Shown here: in pieces, positions 21,839-36,500 of the stretch | How positions within the stretch are numbered: the stretch's first letter is position 1 | Layout: each line of letters begins with the position of its first letter | From: Photobacterium leiognathi | Lineage (GTDB): Bacteria > Pseudomonadota > Gammaproteobacteria > Enterobacterales > Vibrionaceae | NCBI RefSeq assembly: GCF_030685535.1 | Contig: NZ_CP131601.1 | Coordinates: 2,170,001-2,234,000, forward strand | Reading direction: 5' to 3' | DNA length: 64,000 nt | Program-made: the position numbers and the translations under genes | The notes under the pieces: model-generated | Databases searched by the model: none | Seen by the model: only the letters and a program-made list of their open reading frames with translations | Told to the model about the DNA's origin: nothing

Positions 21839-22552
21839 ATGACTATCTATTTACCAGAGATCGATACTGACTCTTACCAATTCCCTCACCCTAGTAACGC
21901 ACTTGAAGAGCCTAACGGACTTCTCGCAATGGGTGGAGATCTTAGCCCTCTTCGACTACATAACGCCTATCGTGAAGGGATCTTTCCTTGGTTTTCAGAA
22001 GGAGATCCGCTGCTATGGTGGAGCCCAACACCTCGCGGTATATTTGACCCAAGTACATTTAGACCTAGTCGAAGCCTACGTAAATTTTTTAGAAAATCAG
22101 GCTATAAAATTACGATCAACAAAGCCTGCCACGATGTTATCCGTCACTGTGCAAGTTGCCGAGCTCCTGAACAAACGTGGATAACTGAAGAAATGATCTC
22201 TGCCTATCAAACATTGCATGACTTAGGTTTTTGCCATTCTGTCGAAGTTTGGGCTGATAACGAGCTTGTCGGTGGTTTTTATGGTGTTGAAATAGGAACA
22301 ATCTTCTGTGGTGAATCAATGTTTTCACTCGCTGATAATGCCTCTAAAATTGCGTTGTGGCAGTTTTGTCGTTACTTCACACAGCAAGGTGGCACATTAA
22401 TTGATTGTCAGATGATGAACCCGCACCTTGAATCATTAGGAGCTGAAACGCTTGAACGAAATGCTTTTCTTCAGCATTTATATCAACAACGAGACATTGC
22501 ACTAGCAAGCCATACCTATCAATCTCAACCAATACCAGTAGCACAGGCATAG
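21839..22552 (+). CDS. aat: Leucyl/phenylalanyl-tRNA-protein transferase
   Basis: N-degron pathway enzyme that adds Leu or Phe from aminoacyl-tRNA to proteins with N-terminal Lys or Arg, marking them for ClpS-ClpAP. The 237-residue protein has the family motifs EPNGLLAMGGDLSP, GIFPWFSEGDPLLWWSP, FCGESMFS and LIDCQM. The ATG at 21839 has a weak ribosome-binding site. The next gene, bpt, begins two bases after its stop, so the two transferases form an operon. Confidence 0.95.
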   Translation: MTIYLPEIDTDSYQFPHPSNALEEPNGLLAMGGDLSPLRLHNAYREGIFPWFSEGDPLLWWSPTPRGIFDPSTFRPSRSLRKFFRKSGYKITINKACHDVIRHCASCRAPEQTWITEEMISAYQTLHDLGFCHSVEVWADNELVGGFYGVEIGTIFCGESMFSLADNASKIALWQFCRYFTQQGGTLIDCQMMNPHLESLGAETLERNAFLQHLYQQRDIALASHTYQSQPIPVAQA

Positions 22553-22554
22553 TA

Positions 22555-23244
22555 ATGAATCAGTTATCTTTACAAGTTGGCTTAACACCTGAATATGAAT
22601 GCAGTTACTTACCTGATGAAAAAGAGCAATTAGGTGTTGTGATAGATCCTCAATGGCTATCGCCAGAAGGCTATAAAGTACTAATTGCGTCAGGCTATCG
22701 TCGGAGTGGTCGCGCTATTTACAAACCTATGTGTAATGCATGCTCAGCATGTACCCCATTACGTATTGATTGTCCGACATTCGTTCCTTCACGTAGCCAG
22801 AAAAGACAATTAGCACAAATGCGTAAATTGCACTGGGAATTTAAGGCAGAGCTCGATGATAATTGGTTTGAATTATACGAAAAGTATATCCGTATTCGTC
22901 ACTCTACAGGCTCCATGTACCCTGCCAATAAAGAACAGTTTTTTGATTTTGTTACAGCCCCTTGGATGGCAACAGCTTTCTTGCATGTTTATGAAAATGA
23001 AAAACTTATTGCCATTGCGGTGACCGACGTATTTGCTGACGCACTGAGCGCTGTTTATAGTTTTTTTGAACCAGAGCACCCATTATCACTTGGCACTTTA
23101 TGTGTGTTATTCCAAATTGAATTTTGCCGACAATCAAACCGACAGTGGCTCTATCCGGGATATCAAATAGATGCTTGTAAAGCGATGAACTACAAAACGC
23201 GTTTTGCTCCTCACCAAAAGCTCATAGGTGGTATTTGGCAATAG
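22555..23244 (+). CDS. bpt: Aspartate/glutamate leucyltransferase (Bpt)
   Basis: Second N-degron transferase, related to eukaryotic ATE1, that adds Leu to N-terminal Asp or Glu. The 229-residue protein has the N-terminal family domain with MCNACSACTPLRI (Cys-rich, about residues 60-75) and a C-terminal GNAT-like half ending in a PGYQIDACKAMNYK segment. E. coli lacks it but vibrios have it (first characterised in Vibrio vulnificus). It is tightly coupled to aat. With clpA and clpS 0.6-3 kb downstream, both tagging and destruction arms are clustered here. Confidence 0.94.
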   Translation: MNQLSLQVGLTPEYECSYLPDEKEQLGVVIDPQWLSPEGYKVLIASGYRRSGRAIYKPMCNACSACTPLRIDCPTFVPSRSQKRQLAQMRKLHWEFKAELDDNWFELYEKYIRIRHSTGSMYPANKEQFFDFVTAPWMATAFLHVYENEKLIAIAVTDVFADALSAVYSFFEPEHPLSLGTLCVLFQIEFCRQSNRQWLYPGYQIDACKAMNYKTRFAPHQKLIGGIWQ

Positions 23245-23435
23245 TTTGCTTAAATCTAAAGCAATGAAAAAACAAACAAGACAGCTTGATGTTAATTTAA
23301 CTAGAAAATGCGTATTAATCGCGAACAAAAGCTGACAAAGACAACTGGCAAGGGTAAAATTACGTCCTAAACTTTACACTTAAACAGTTTCGAGGCATTA
23401 TCCAGCCCGATCAAGATGAATGGCTGGTAGCCTAA

Positions 23436-23663
<228 letters not shown>

Positions 23664-23690
23664 TTTTCATTCAAGATTAACGATGCAATG

Positions 23691-23720
23691 AAACCCAGCC
23701 ACATGCTGGGTTTTATTTTA
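23691..23720 (+). terminator. Terminator after infA
   Basis: The stem AAACCCAGC / GCTGGGTTT with loop CACAT is followed by TATTTTA. Confidence 0.87.
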
Positions 23721-23744
23721 TCTATTGAAAAGCGGTTCGTTAGA

Positions 23745-23780
23745 TAAAAAACGCCGAAGTGTTGTTAGCACTTCGGCGTT
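23745..23780 (-). terminator. Terminator after clpA
   Basis: On the minus strand a 12-bp perfect stem, AACGCCGAAGTG / CACTTCGGCGTT, with loop CTAACAA is followed by TTTTATC. Confidence 0.9.
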
Positions 23781-23803
23781 ATTGTTTTAGTTATTCAGTT
23801 TGA

Positions 23804-26071
23804 TTAATGGGCTGGTTCCATTTCACTGCTGAATTGGAAGTCAAGTTCACCATTAACAAAGTCAACACGAACCGAGCCACCGTTAACCAAGCAACCAAAT
23901 AGCAATTCATTCGCTAAAGGTTTCTTCAAGTTATCCTGGATGACACGTGCCATTGGTCGTGCACCCATTGATTTATCGTAACCTTTTTCTGCCATCCAAT
24001 CACGAGCACGATCTGATACTTCCATTGAAACACCACGTGCATCAAGTTGAGCTTGCAGTTCTACAATGAACTTATCAACCACCTGACCAATCACATCTTT
24101 CTCAAGATGGTTGAACCAAATAATGTTATCAAGACGGTTTCTAAACTCAGGTGTAAATACACGCTTAATTTCAGTCATCGCATCATGGCTATGATCTTGT
24201 TGGATAAGACCAATCGACTTACGCACAGTTTCCGTTACACCTGCGTTCGTTGTCATGACGAAAATCACGTTACGGAAATCCGCTTTACGACCGTTATTAT
24301 CCGTTAGCGTACCGTTATCCATTACCTGTAGTAGCAGGTTAAATACATCTGGATGCGCTTTTTCAATCTCATCAAGTAGTACCACTGAATGCGGATGCTT
24401 GATCACAGCGTCTGTTAACAGACCACCTTGATCGTATCCCACATAACCTGGTGGCGCACCAATCAAACGGCTTACTGTGTGACGCTCCATATACTCAGAC
24501 ATATCAAAGCGTAATAGCTCAATGCCTAATGTACGCGCAAGCTGCACAGTCACTTCTGTTTTACCTACCCCTGTTGGGCCTGCAAACAAGAATGAACCCA
24601 CAGGTTTGTTTTCAGCACCAAGACCTGCACGACTTAACTTGATAGTTTCTGTCAGTACATCAATGGCATCATTTTGACCGAATACCAGCATTTTAAGCTT
24701 ATCATCAAGGCTCTGTAATACATCACGATCGCTCGATGAAATCGATTTCTCAGGAATTCGTGCCATCTTCGCAATCATGGCTTCGATATCACTGACGTTC
24801 ACTGTTTTCTTACGGCGGTTAGCGGGTGCTAAACGGCAACGTGCGCCCGCTTCATCAATAACGTCAATCGCTTTATCAGGTAGATGACGCTCATTAATGT
24901 ATTTAGCTGAAAGCTCTACAGCTGCACGAATCGCTTTATTGGTGAAACGTACTTCATGGTGAGCTTCATATTTCGGCTTCAAACCCATCAAGATCTTAGT
25001 GGTGTCATCGAGTGATGGCTCAATCACATCAATTTTTTGGAAGCGACGTGATAGTGCACGCTCTTTCTCAAAGATATTGCTGTACTCTTGATAAGTCGTC
25101 GAGCCCATACAACGTAATTTACCGCTACTTAGTAGAGGTTTAATTAAGTTGGCAGCATCAACTTGACCACCGGAAGCCGCACCTGCACCTATAATGGTGT
25201 GAATTTCATCAATGAACAGTACTGCATGATCTTCTTTTTCTAACTGCTTCAAAATGCCTTTGAAACGCTTTTCGAAATCCCCGCGATATTTAGTGCGAGC
25301 TAATAGCGAACCAATATCCAGTGAGTAAATCACACAATCTTTAATGATATCTGGTACTTGACCTTCAACGATACGCCAAGCTAAACCTTCAGCAATCGCT
25401 GTTTTACCCACCCCAGCTTCACCAACTAATAATGGGTTGTTCTTACGGCGGCGACATAACACCTGAACGGTACGCTCAAGCTCTTTATCGCGACCAATAA
25501 GTGGATCAATACCACCTGATTTCGCTAGTTGGTTAAGATTCGTCGCAAAGTTCTCTAGTTTATCTTCAGAACTAGCTTCTGCACGTTGATCTTCGCCATT
25601 CCCCATATCTGAAGAATTAACATCATCATTATCGCTGTCTTTAACAGTACCGTGAGAGATAAAATTAACCACATCAAGGCGGCTAATATCACTTTTCTTC
25701 AATAGATATGCAGCGTGGGATTCTTGCTCGCTAAAAATCGCGACAAGTACGTTGGCACCAGTAACTTCACTACGGCCTGATGATTGAACATGGAATACTG
25801 CACGCTGTAAAACACGTTGGAAACTTAGTGTTGGCTGTGTTTCACGGCTTTCATCATCAGCGGGAATTAATGGCGTTGTTTGTTCGATGAATGAATCTAG
25901 TTCTCGACGCAATTGGTCTAAATCAGCGCGACACGCTAATAGAGCCTCTTGGGCCGCAACATTCTCTAACAGAGCTAACAGTAAATGTTCAACTGTCATA
26001 AACTCATGGCGCTTTTCACGCGCACGGGCAAATGCACCGTTTAGACTCGCTTCAAGTTCTTTATTTAGCAT
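23804..26071 (-). CDS. clpA: ATP-dependent Clp protease ATPase subunit ClpA
   Basis: Hexameric AAA+ unfoldase that feeds substrates, including N-degron proteins delivered by ClpS, into ClpP. The 755-residue protein (758 in E. coli) has the N domain (1-145), an acidic Asp/Ser-rich linker, D1 with [13 protein letters not shown] and the Walker B region [19 protein letters not shown], and D2 with [12 protein letters not shown] and [16 protein letters not shown] at 26071. It follows clpS on the same strand with a 47-bp gap. Confidence 0.96.
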   Translation of the reverse strand: MLNKELEASLNGAFARAREKRHEFMTVEHLLLALLENVAAQEALLACRADLDQLRRELDSFIEQTTPLIPADDESRETQPTLSFQRVLQRAVFHVQSSGRSEVTGANVLVAIFSEQESHAAYLLKKSDISRLDVVNFISHGTVKDSDNDDVNSSDMGNGEDQRAEASSEDKLENFATNLNQLAKSGGIDPLIGRDKELERTVQVLCRRRKNNPLLVGEAGVGKTAIAEGLAWRIVEGQVPDIIKDCVIYSLDIGSLLARTKYRGDFEKRFKGILKQLEKEDHAVLFIDEIHTIIGAGAASGGQVDAANLIKPLLSSGKLRCMGSTTYQEYSNIFEKERALSRRFQKIDVIEPSLDDTTKILMGLKPKYEAHHEVRFTNKAIRAAVELSAKYINERHLPDKAIDVIDEAGARCRLAPANRRKKTVNVSDIEAMIAKMARIPEKSISSSDRDVLQSLDDKLKMLVFGQNDAIDVLTETIKLSRAGLGAENKPVGSFLFAGPTGVGKTEVTVQLARTLGIELLRFDMSEYMERHTVSRLIGAPPGYVGYDQGGLLTDAVIKHPHSVVLLDEIEKAHPDVFNLLLQVMDNGTLTDNNGRKADFRNVIFVMTTNAGVTETVRKSIGLIQQDHSHDAMTEIKRVFTPEFRNRLDNIIWFNHLEKDVIGQVVDKFIVELQAQLDARGVSMEVSDRARDWMAEKGYDKSMGARPMARVIQDNLKKPLANELLFGCLVNGGSVRVDFVNGELDFQFSSEMEPAH

Positions 26072-26118
26072 AAGGCACCTCCCCTAAAAACCACTCAATA
26101 TGGCGTGCCGGAAAAAGA

Positions 26119-26439
26119 TTATGCTTTTTCCATTGTACACAGCAGCGGATGTTCATGCTCGCGTGCGTACATCATGACTTGAGCTACTTTTGTCTCTGCT
26201 ACTTCTGCTGTAAAGGTTCCGCATACTGCCTTACCTTCATAATGAACAGCGAGCATTAACTGAGCAGCTTTCTCCAGATCCATGGAGAAGAACGTTTGTA
26301 ACACATCTATCACAAAATCCATCGGCGTGTAATCATCATTATTTAAGATCACCTTGTACATCGATGGTGGCTTAACCTGAATCTCTTCCTCTTCTAAAAT
26401 ATCGGAGTCAGGGCTAATCCATTCGTATAACTTACTCAT
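26119..26439 (-). CDS. clpS: ATP-dependent Clp protease adaptor ClpS
   Basis: N-recognin adaptor that binds destabilising N-terminal residues and docks on the ClpA N domain. The 106-residue protein matches the family length. The core [20 protein letters not shown] contains the conserved Asn-Asp-Asp and Met that shape the N-degron pocket, and HYEGKAVCG provides the conserved pocket His. A flexible N-terminal tail (about 1-25) is present. It heads the clpS-clpA operon. Confidence 0.96.
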   Translation of the reverse strand: MSKLYEWISPDSDILEEEEIQVKPPSMYKVILNNDDYTPMDFVIDVLQTFFSMDLEKAAQLMLAVHYEGKAVCGTFTAEVAETKVAQVMMYAREHEHPLLCTMEKA

Positions 26440-26663
26440 AGTTTCATCTTAGTTCATTAGTTCACAAGCTGGCTATAGCTACGCCAACAAAAAAGATTTT
26501 ATCAAAATGTTACAAAGAACACTTGACTGACTTGCTCTTTTTACTAAAGTGTTACCTGTAGTAGATATAATCTGCATCAAAGCGCATTAGTATGCAAATA
26601 ATCAAATGTATTGGTATACAGCTAATGCCAAATGGAACTTGAATGCAAGAGGGATGTAAAAGC

Positions 26664-26885
26664 ATGGCAACAGGTACAGTGAAATGGTTCAATAACGCCA
26701 AAGGATTTGGTTTCATCTGCCCTGAGGATGGTGAAGGTGATATCTTCGCCCATTACTCTACAATCCAGATGGAAGGATACAGAACACTTAAGGCTGGTCA
26801 ACAAGTTAACTACGAAGTTCAAGTAGGTCCTAAAGGTTACCATGCTAGTGAAATAGTCCTCGCTGATGGCGATGAAGCAAAGTAA
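26664..26885 (+). CDS. cspD: Cold-shock-domain protein CspD
   Basis: Small single-stranded nucleic-acid-binding protein of the cold-shock family; the E. coli homologue inhibits replication in stationary phase and is degraded by Lon. The 73-residue protein has the RNP motifs KGFGFI and DIFAHYS. The ATG at 26664 gives the expected MATGTVKWFNNAKGF; an in-frame ATG seven codons upstream has no family support. It is divergent from clpS, as in E. coli. Confidence 0.94.
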   Translation: MATGTVKWFNNAKGFGFICPEDGEGDIFAHYSTIQMEGYRTLKAGQQVNYEVQVGPKGYHASEIVLADGDEAK

Positions 26886-26912
26886 CCTTGTATCTCCCAT
26901 TTTGTGCGTACT

Positions 26913-26940
26913 AAAGGTGAGTTCAGCTCGCCTTTCATTT
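26913..26940 (+). terminator. Probable terminator after cspD
   Basis: The stem AAAGGTGAG / CTCGCCTTT (one G-U pair, loop TTCAG) is followed by CATTTAT, a weak U-tract. Confidence 0.55.
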
Positions 26941-27320
26941 ATCTTGCAAACTTATACTTATTTTTTCTCAATATGGCATAGCTGGCTAAACCATAATAAC
27001 AAAGCACTAACTTGTCTACGCCCTTATCTTCAATTACCACGCAAAATCATACCTAAACAGCATTACCCAACGTATTTAATTACAGCAAACAAACTTACAA
27101 AGAGCGATTATTTTGAATAAATAGTGAATAATCAAAAAAGTGATAAAACAACCTTTATTTAAAACATTTTATTAACATATCACTTAACATGTTTTCATCA
27201 TATGCCAAATAATCAGCGTTGAAAACAGCTTACTCACTGTCATGTAGCACCTTTGAGATCTTAAGCACGAACCATTCAACTAAATGCTTAACAAACATAC
27301 AGTTTGTGATTTTTAAATAC
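26941..27320. other. Intergenic region between cspD and icd
   Basis: About 380 bp of AT-rich DNA between the two convergent genes. The small frames across it have no ribosome-binding sites or recognisable sequence. I see no RNA gene. Confidence 0.4.
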
Positions 27321-27346
27321 AAAAAAGCCCAGCATTGCTGGGCTTT
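27321..27346 (-). terminator. Terminator after icd
   Basis: On the minus strand the stem AAAGCCCAGC / GCTGGGCTTT is followed by TTTGTATTT. Confidence 0.88.
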
Positions 27347-27367
27347 AGTATTCACATAATCAATAGA

Positions 27368-28621
27368 TTACATTTGTTCAATCATGTCATCAGCAAACTC
27401 AGAGCACTTACGTAGTGTTGCGCCATCCATTAGACGCTCAAAATCATAAGTTACAGTCTTATTGCGAATTGCTGCTTCCATTGAGCTGATAATTAGATCT
27501 GCAGCTTCTGTCCAACCTAGGTGGCGAAGCATCATCTCAGCAGAAAGAATTAGGGAGCCTGGGTTCACTTTATCTTGGTAAGCATACTTAGGTGCCGTAC
27601 CGTGCGTTGCTTCAAACAGCGCAATACCGTCACCGATGTTTGCACCCGGTGCGATACCGATACCACCAACCTGTGCCGCTAGTGCATCAGATACGTAGTC
27701 ACCGTTAAGGTTCATGGTTGCAATTACGTCGTACTCTGCTGGACGAAGTAGGATCTGCTGTAGGAATGCATCAGCGATACAATCTTTAATGACGATCTCT
27801 TTACCCGTATTTGGATTCTTCAATGTCATCCATGGGCCGCCATCAAGCAGTTCAGCACCGAACTCTTGTAGCGCAACTTCGTAACCCCAATCTTTAAATG
27901 CACCTTCGGTAAACTTCATGATGTTACCTTTGTGCACTAATGTTAGTGAGTCACGATCGTTATCAATCGTGTATTGAAGCGCTGCACGAACTAAACGCTT
28001 AGTACCTTCTTCAGATACAGGCTTGATACCTACACCACACTGTTGTGGGAAACGGATTTTTGTTGCACCCATTTCTTCTTGTAGGAACTTAATCACTTTA
28101 TCGGCTTCTGCTGTACCCGCTTGGAACTCTACACCTGCGTAAATATCTTCTGAGTTTTCACGGTAAATAACCATGTCAGTCAGTTCAGGTTGCTTAAGTG
28201 GGCTTGGTACACCCTCAAAATAACGCACTGGGCGTGCACATACGTAGAGATCAAGCTCTTGACGAAGTGCTACGTTTAGTGAGCGGATACCACCACCAAC
28301 AGGGGTAGTTAGAGGACCTTTAATTGCAACTTTGTATTCACGGATAAAATCTAGTGTTTCTTGTGGAAGCCACGCATCTTCACCGTATACTTGAGTCGAT
28401 TTTTCACCAGTGTAGATTTCCATCCATTCAATCTTACGATCACCAGCGTATGCTTTGTTAACAGCTGCATCGACAACTTTGATCATTGCAGGGCTAACAT
28501 CAACACCAATACCATCACCTTCAATGTAAGGAATGATTGGGGTGTTAGGGACGACCAATTTGCCATCAGAATCTAGGGTAATTTTCTGACCTGCAACTGG
28601 TACAACTACTTTACTATCCAT
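27368..28621 (-). CDS. icd: NADP-dependent isocitrate dehydrogenase
   Basis: TCA-cycle enzyme converting isocitrate to 2-oxoglutarate with NADPH. The 417-residue protein is almost collinear with E. coli Icd (416). The substrate-binding and AceK-phosphorylated Ser lies in [13 protein letters not shown] (about residue 114), the metal-binding Asp residues in the NLNGDYVSD segment, and the NADP-specific stretch ATHGTAPKY is present. It is monocistronic, divergent from rluE, with a terminator. Confidence 0.97.
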   Translation of the reverse strand: MDSKVVVPVAGQKITLDSDGKLVVPNTPIIPYIEGDGIGVDVSPAMIKVVDAAVNKAYAGDRKIEWMEIYTGEKSTQVYGEDAWLPQETLDFIREYKVAIKGPLTTPVGGGIRSLNVALRQELDLYVCARPVRYFEGVPSPLKQPELTDMVIYRENSEDIYAGVEFQAGTAEADKVIKFLQEEMGATKIRFPQQCGVGIKPVSEEGTKRLVRAALQYTIDNDRDSLTLVHKGNIMKFTEGAFKDWGYEVALQEFGAELLDGGPWMTLKNPNTGKEIVIKDCIADAFLQQILLRPAEYDVIATMNLNGDYVSDALAAQVGGIGIAPGANIGDGIALFEATHGTAPKYAYQDKVNPGSLILSAEMMLRHLGWTEAADLIISSMEAAIRNKTVTYDFERLMDGATLRKCSEFADDMIEQM

Positions 28622-28762
28622 TTTAATCTCCTAGCGTCCATTTGTTATCTTTTTGTAAGATGCGAGCAAATCATACTTGAAATTTTATCAACACGCCAAT
28701 TGTGATATTTTCAAGTATAATAGGACGGTCTATATTACAAATCTCTATTACGGCCAGTATTT

Positions 28763-29413
28763 ATGAAGCCAAACACCACGGTTCGTCAACCAAAACGTGC
28801 CAATAATGAGCGCAGGGCATCAAGAAAATTAAATAAACCGAAGCGAGCTCGCGGTCCACAAAAGATCATTTTATTTAACAAACCCTTTAACACTCTCACG
28901 CAATTTTCGGGCGAACCCGGTGACAGCACCCTTGCAGATTTCATCCCTGTAAAAGATGTTTACCCAGCTGGACGCTTAGATAAAGATAGCGAAGGCTTGT
29001 TGGTTCTAACCAATGATGGCGTTTTACAAGCTAGGTTAACCCAACCTAAATCCAAACAAGCAAAAGTGTATTGGGTACAAGTGGAAGGCGCACCAACAGA
29101 AGCTGATTTACAGGCACTGCGTGATGGCGTGGAATTAAAAGATGGTATGACGCTGCCAGCTGGCGTAGAAGTTATCGAATCACCACAGATTTGGGATCGC
29201 AACCCGCCAATTCGTGAGCGTAAAAACATTCCAACAACTTGGCTTGCGATTACTTTAAAAGAAGGCCGTAATCGCCAAGTTCGTCGTATGACAGCGCATA
29301 TTGGTTTTCCAACACTACGCTTAATTCGTTATAAAATGGCGCACTGGACGGTTGATGATTTAGCTCCTGGAGAATGGCGCGAAGTTACCCTTTCAGCAAC
29401 TACCCCAGCCTAA
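28763..29413 (+). CDS. rluE: 23S rRNA pseudouridine synthase RluE
   Basis: RsuA-family pseudouridine synthase predicted to modify U2457 in 23S rRNA. The 216-residue protein has a basic N-terminal tail, the catalytic Asp in [18 protein letters not shown], and the conserved [10 protein letters not shown] near the C terminus. It lacks an S4 domain, as RluE does. It is divergent from icd, as in E. coli. Confidence 0.93.
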   Translation: MKPNTTVRQPKRANNERRASRKLNKPKRARGPQKIILFNKPFNTLTQFSGEPGDSTLADFIPVKDVYPAGRLDKDSEGLLVLTNDGVLQARLTQPKSKQAKVYWVQVEGAPTEADLQALRDGVELKDGMTLPAGVEVIESPQIWDRNPPIRERKNIPTTWLAITLKEGRNRQVRRMTAHIGFPTLRLIRYKMAHWTVDDLAPGEWREVTLSATTPA

Positions 29414-30890
<1,477 letters not shown>

Positions 30891-30901
30891 GGAGTTTCAC
30901 C

Positions 30902-31519
30902 GTGGCTTACACTGTTTATGACCGAACAATCGCCTTTGCTGGTATTTGCCAAGCAGTAAAACTAGTACAGGAAGTTGCCCGCAACGGTAACTGTGATAAC
31001 GATATTTTAGCCGCAACATTAAATAGTATTGTTGAGACCAATCCTTCTAATACTATTGCTGTATATGGAAATGAAGCCAACTTACGCATGGGCTTAGAAT
31101 CCATGATCCGTGACATTGATAACAGCTCATCAGGTAGCGAAATTACTCGCTACTTGGTTAGCGTAATGGCACTTGAGCGTAAGTTAGAAAGTCGTCGAGA
31201 TAGCATGTCACAATTGGGTGATCGTATTGATATGATCAAACGCCAACGTGATCACTTTGAGCTACTTGACGAGCAAATGCTAAGTAATATCGCGAGTGTT
31301 TACCTTGATATTATTAGCCCACTTGGCCCTCGCATCCAAGTATCAGGTACTCCTGCACAACTGCAGCAACCCCACGTACAACATAAAGTACGTGCGCTAT
31401 TGCTAGCTGCGGTACGTGGTGCGGTACTTTGGCGTCAAGTAGGTGGTAAACGTCGCCATTTATTGTTTGGTCGTAAGCAAATGATCGAACAAGCAAAAAT
31501 CTTGCTTGCTCGTAACTAA
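30902..31519 (+). CDS. hflD: High-frequency lysogenization protein HflD
   Basis: Peripheral inner-membrane protein; in E. coli it binds phage lambda CII and modulates lysogeny, and its normal cellular role is unclear. The 205-residue, mostly helical protein has the family stretches [19 protein letters not shown] and [18 protein letters not shown]. The start is GTG at 30902 with AAGGAG 7 bases upstream. It lies in the mnmA-hflD-purB neighbourhood conserved in gammaproteobacteria. Confidence 0.93.
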   Translation: MAYTVYDRTIAFAGICQAVKLVQEVARNGNCDNDILAATLNSIVETNPSNTIAVYGNEANLRMGLESMIRDIDNSSSGSEITRYLVSVMALERKLESRRDSMSQLGDRIDMIKRQRDHFELLDEQMLSNIASVYLDIISPLGPRIQVSGTPAQLQQPHVQHKVRALLLAAVRGAVLWRQVGGKRRHLLFGRKQMIEQAKILLARN

Positions 31520-31569
31520 AGCGACAGATTGAGATTCATACTGCTTGGCTTGAGTGCACCTCAAGCTAA

Positions 31570-32982
<1,413 letters not shown>

Positions 32983-33002
32983 TTTCGTTATAAACGAGAT
33001 CA

Positions 33003-33040
33003 AAAAAGGCGAGAAGGGTTACCTTTCTCGCCTTTTCTTT
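33003..33040. terminator. Bidirectional terminator between purB and the OmpA-type lipoprotein gene
   Basis: A long stem, AAAAGGCGAGAAGG / CCTTTCTCGCCTTTT with one bulged base, has A-tract on its left and T-tract on its right, so it can end both converging transcripts. Confidence 0.85.
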
Positions 33041-33056
33041 ATCTCGAATTTATCGA

Positions 33057-33557
33057 TTAGATTTCAGTGAACATCACCAAACCACGACGGTTCAATGCAT
33101 TGGCTTTTAAGCTGTGCCCTTTCACGATGGGATTCTTCTCGCCGAAATATTTCACTTCAAAATGATAATGACTTTCATCAATTCGCGCTTTTAAATAGCT
33201 TTCAATCGCATGTGAACGACGCAGCGATAACGCTTCATTGTAACTATCACTACCTTGATAGTCGGTATGACCTGCAATTAAGATATCACCTGAAAGTAAC
33301 TGAATTTTAGCAATAAAATCATCTAACTCTTTAATGTCTTGTGGTTTTAAAACCGCTTTATCAAAGTCAAAATGCGAGATCAAAGACAAGTATATCTTCT
33401 TATCTTCTGCTATTGCTTTCGGTTTAAGCTCTGCAATTAAAAACTTCTTCACAGTCAGATCATCAAACTTATTGATGTTTTCTTGGCTAACATAAGTATC
33501 AGTAGAACAACCCGTAAATAACGCTAATAAACATAATACGAAGAGTGATCTTTTCAT
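33057..33557 (-). CDS. OmpA-family peptidoglycan-binding lipoprotein
   Basis: Predicted outer-membrane lipoprotein of 166 residues. The signal peptide ends in the lipobox LFTGC with the lipidated Cys at residue 17. A short linker leads to an OmpA-C-like domain (about 55-166). HFDFDKAVLKP marks the start of the domain, and AGHTDYQGSDSYNEALSLRR carries the Asp and Arg that bind diaminopimelate in this family. It overlaps the upstream barrel gene by one base (TAATG), so translation is coupled. Inference: it tethers the barrel or the giant surface protein complex to the cell wall. The exact function is unknown. Confidence 0.85.
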   Translation of the reverse strand: MKRSLFVLCLLALFTGCSTDTYVSQENINKFDDLTVKKFLIAELKPKAIAEDKKIYLSLISHFDFDKAVLKPQDIKELDDFIAKIQLLSGDILIAGHTDYQGSDSYNEALSLRRSHAIESYLKARIDESHYHFEVKYFGEKNPIVKGHSLKANALNRRGLVMFTEI

Positions 33558-36500
33558 TAGAATTTACCCACTAAGTTAATGAATACGCCTTTCGCGTTGT
33601 AATCATCGTTATGTACTAAATCATCATCAAATTTAGAAAAGTTATAACCCACACCAATTTTCACATTATCATTAATATGTTTATTCACAGACAATAATGC
33701 ACCTTGCTCTAAATCATCAGTCACACGATCTTTTTTCCAGTGATACTCACCCGTTACATCCCAGTCTTTCATCACTTTATAGCTGGCACTGACACCTGTT
33801 AGGAAGATCTCATTCTTCACTGGCACATCGCTACTGTCTTTGCGTTTATAAAGCTCAGATTTTTTCTTGTAAGCCCCTTTCCAACCAAGATCAACATGAG
33901 CATTCACTGAATAAATCGTTTCACCTTCAACAATGTGGCTTTTCTCATTATTGGTATCTTGCTCTTTTGAACGGTCAGTTTGATCGTAATCTTCTAGATA
34001 GGTGTAGCGTGTTAAGAAGTTCAAGCGATCATTAAAAATAGGACGATAAGCTAAACCCACACTGCTTTCTGTGTAGCGTTCAACGACTTCGTTTTTGGTT
34101 TCATCTTTAGATTTCGAGTAATTAAACTTACCAAACAAGGTGTATTCATCGCTAAGGTGATGAACATAATGGTTAGTGGTAACAAATTGAGTGACTTTGC
34201 TATCACCTTTATCGACACGATATTCCACTTTATTCTTTAAGCTGTAATCGTCTTTATCAACCGAGGTATAAACACTGATCCCACTTCGTTCAATATCACC
34301 ATTATCTATACTTTTTAAGTTACTCTTTTCAAAGGCAATACCTGCGTCAACGTCATCATTAACATCATAATCAAAGCCAAACGAGTTCACTTTACCTTTG
34401 CCATTGTTATCATCCACAAACTGATTTTCTTGATAGAACGACAAGGTATCGCTGAGATCTGCTTTCTGACCAAAAACAATATTGTTTTCGTTATCGTAAT
34501 CTTCTTGGATATAACTCGCGTAAGTAGAGTAGTAATCGTTAACTTGGTAATCCACTTTCGCTTGCAGTGAATCGCCGCGATCACCCGTGGCATATTCACC
34601 GGATAGCGTCCAATCATCATTCAGTGCAAACTCTGCCCCAACAGCTACGCTATCGTCCTGATCAAAACTCTGACTAGCATTAACGGTTTTCTGCCCTTTA
34701 ACGTAAACACTGTTGTCATCGTTAAATTCATAATCGGCACGAACGCCTACCAAATCACCAGAGCTTTGCTGATCGTCATTATTAAGCTCATTAACATGAC
34801 GACCTGCAGCGGCAATTTTTAGATGATCGGTAATTCGGTATTGACCTTCAACTTCAACACGTTCGATATCAGTAACTGTTTTACCGCTGCTGTCTTGCTC
34901 ATCTAAATGATCAAATCGAGTAGTTAATTGTGTTCGATCGCCAAACTGCAAACGTAGCTTCGAGCCATAAGCTAACTGTGCCAAGTTATCGTCTTGGCTG
35001 GCATAGGAATAACCTAAATCTTTATCACGATACCAAGCTTCAATATCGTTACCGACAGCACCAAAGGTATCAGGCATAAGATCGTACAAACTCGCGACTG
35101 CATGTACTTGGATCATATCACCTTGACGTTTTGCGCTTGGATCGGTGTTTTCAATTTTATCGAAGCTTAAACCACCATCTTTTGACAAATAATTACTGTC
35201 AGTTTGCTGCCCTTCAGAGTGAGAAAATTCCGCCGTTAAATAGCTCCCTTCAGTGGCTTTTAAGGTTAAGTCAGCCCCTGATAATTGATAATTCTGATTA
35301 TCTTTTTGCTCTTGAACATAGGTACTACCAAGGGCAATGTTATCAGTAAGCCAACCTTTAACCCGTCCACCTGTTGTCATTTGCTCTAGTGCTTCGCTAC
35401 CGTTTGGCACATATTCATAATCAACCGATAAATAGTTTTCTAGATCGTTATTGATTGATGAATCTAATACTCCATCACCACCAGATTGTGACTGCTGACT
35501 TAATGGTTTATTCAGCACAATACGACCTTGGAACGGGTTAATGGTGTAATCACGACCCGATTGCAAGGTTTTACGGCTTTCCACAACACCTGTTTTACTG
35601 TTACGCACAACGAGAGTGACTTTGTCGCTGCCTGGTACTATTTCACCGTGACGAGTACTGTATAAGCTACCACCAGTACCTAAGAATTCATCATGCGAAG
35701 AAAGCGTATCGGCTTGTGAAGCAAAAGCGGTAACAGCAAGACGATCATCACCAAATGACGTGGTTTGACGAGTACGATAATCCCCTTTAAAACCATATAA
35801 GCTGCGGCTGTAGTCTGCATTTTCAGTACCGGTTAACCCTGTATTGAAATTACCCCACATGGCACTAGATTTGTCATATTGCACATCCAGATAGACTTTA
35901 CCTTTGGTATTAACGACTTTTTCAATATTGGCTTCATCACCATAGTTGCCGTAATACATTTCGTCGTCATCGTCTAAGATATCAAATACCGTTGTGTCGT
36001 CTGCGGCAAACGGATGTTTGAACATATCTTTTAACGCTGATTCTTTGGTATCAACATGGGCAATAACCTGAAGCTTGTCACCAAACTTACCTTGACCGAA
36101 ATAGGCTAAGCGACCTCGGTTATAAATATCACCTTGGTATTGCTCATCCACGCCTAGCACATCTTTATTACCTGAAACATGGTTTTTACCAAAATACAGA
36201 TCCACTAAACCTGCTTGAGCATAGTAAGTATCAGGAATACGAACAAATAGCTGGTAATCACGCTCTTTGCCATCGTCATATTTCACTTTCACTGGAAACA
36301 TGTATGCATCTGTTGGCAAATACTTTTCTACATATAATTTGCCATCTTCCACCGTATATTCATCTTCACCAATGGTGACAGTATCAACGCCTTTTAGCCC
36401 TGTACCCATCATTTTCGCCATGCCTGACGACGTGGGAATGTTATGACGCATCAATGTTGCACGGCCATAAGTGCGCTTTTCATTGTTGTCATCATTATCA

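Noticed and set aside
23664..23803. tRNA-Ser gene (serW) expected between infA and clpA from the E. coli order
   Set aside because: Only two terminators fit in the 140-bp gap; no cloverleaf or tRNA 3' end is visible.
26866..27120. 84-codon open frame overlapping the end of cspD
   Set aside because: It starts inside cspD, crosses the cspD terminator, and has no ribosome-binding site.
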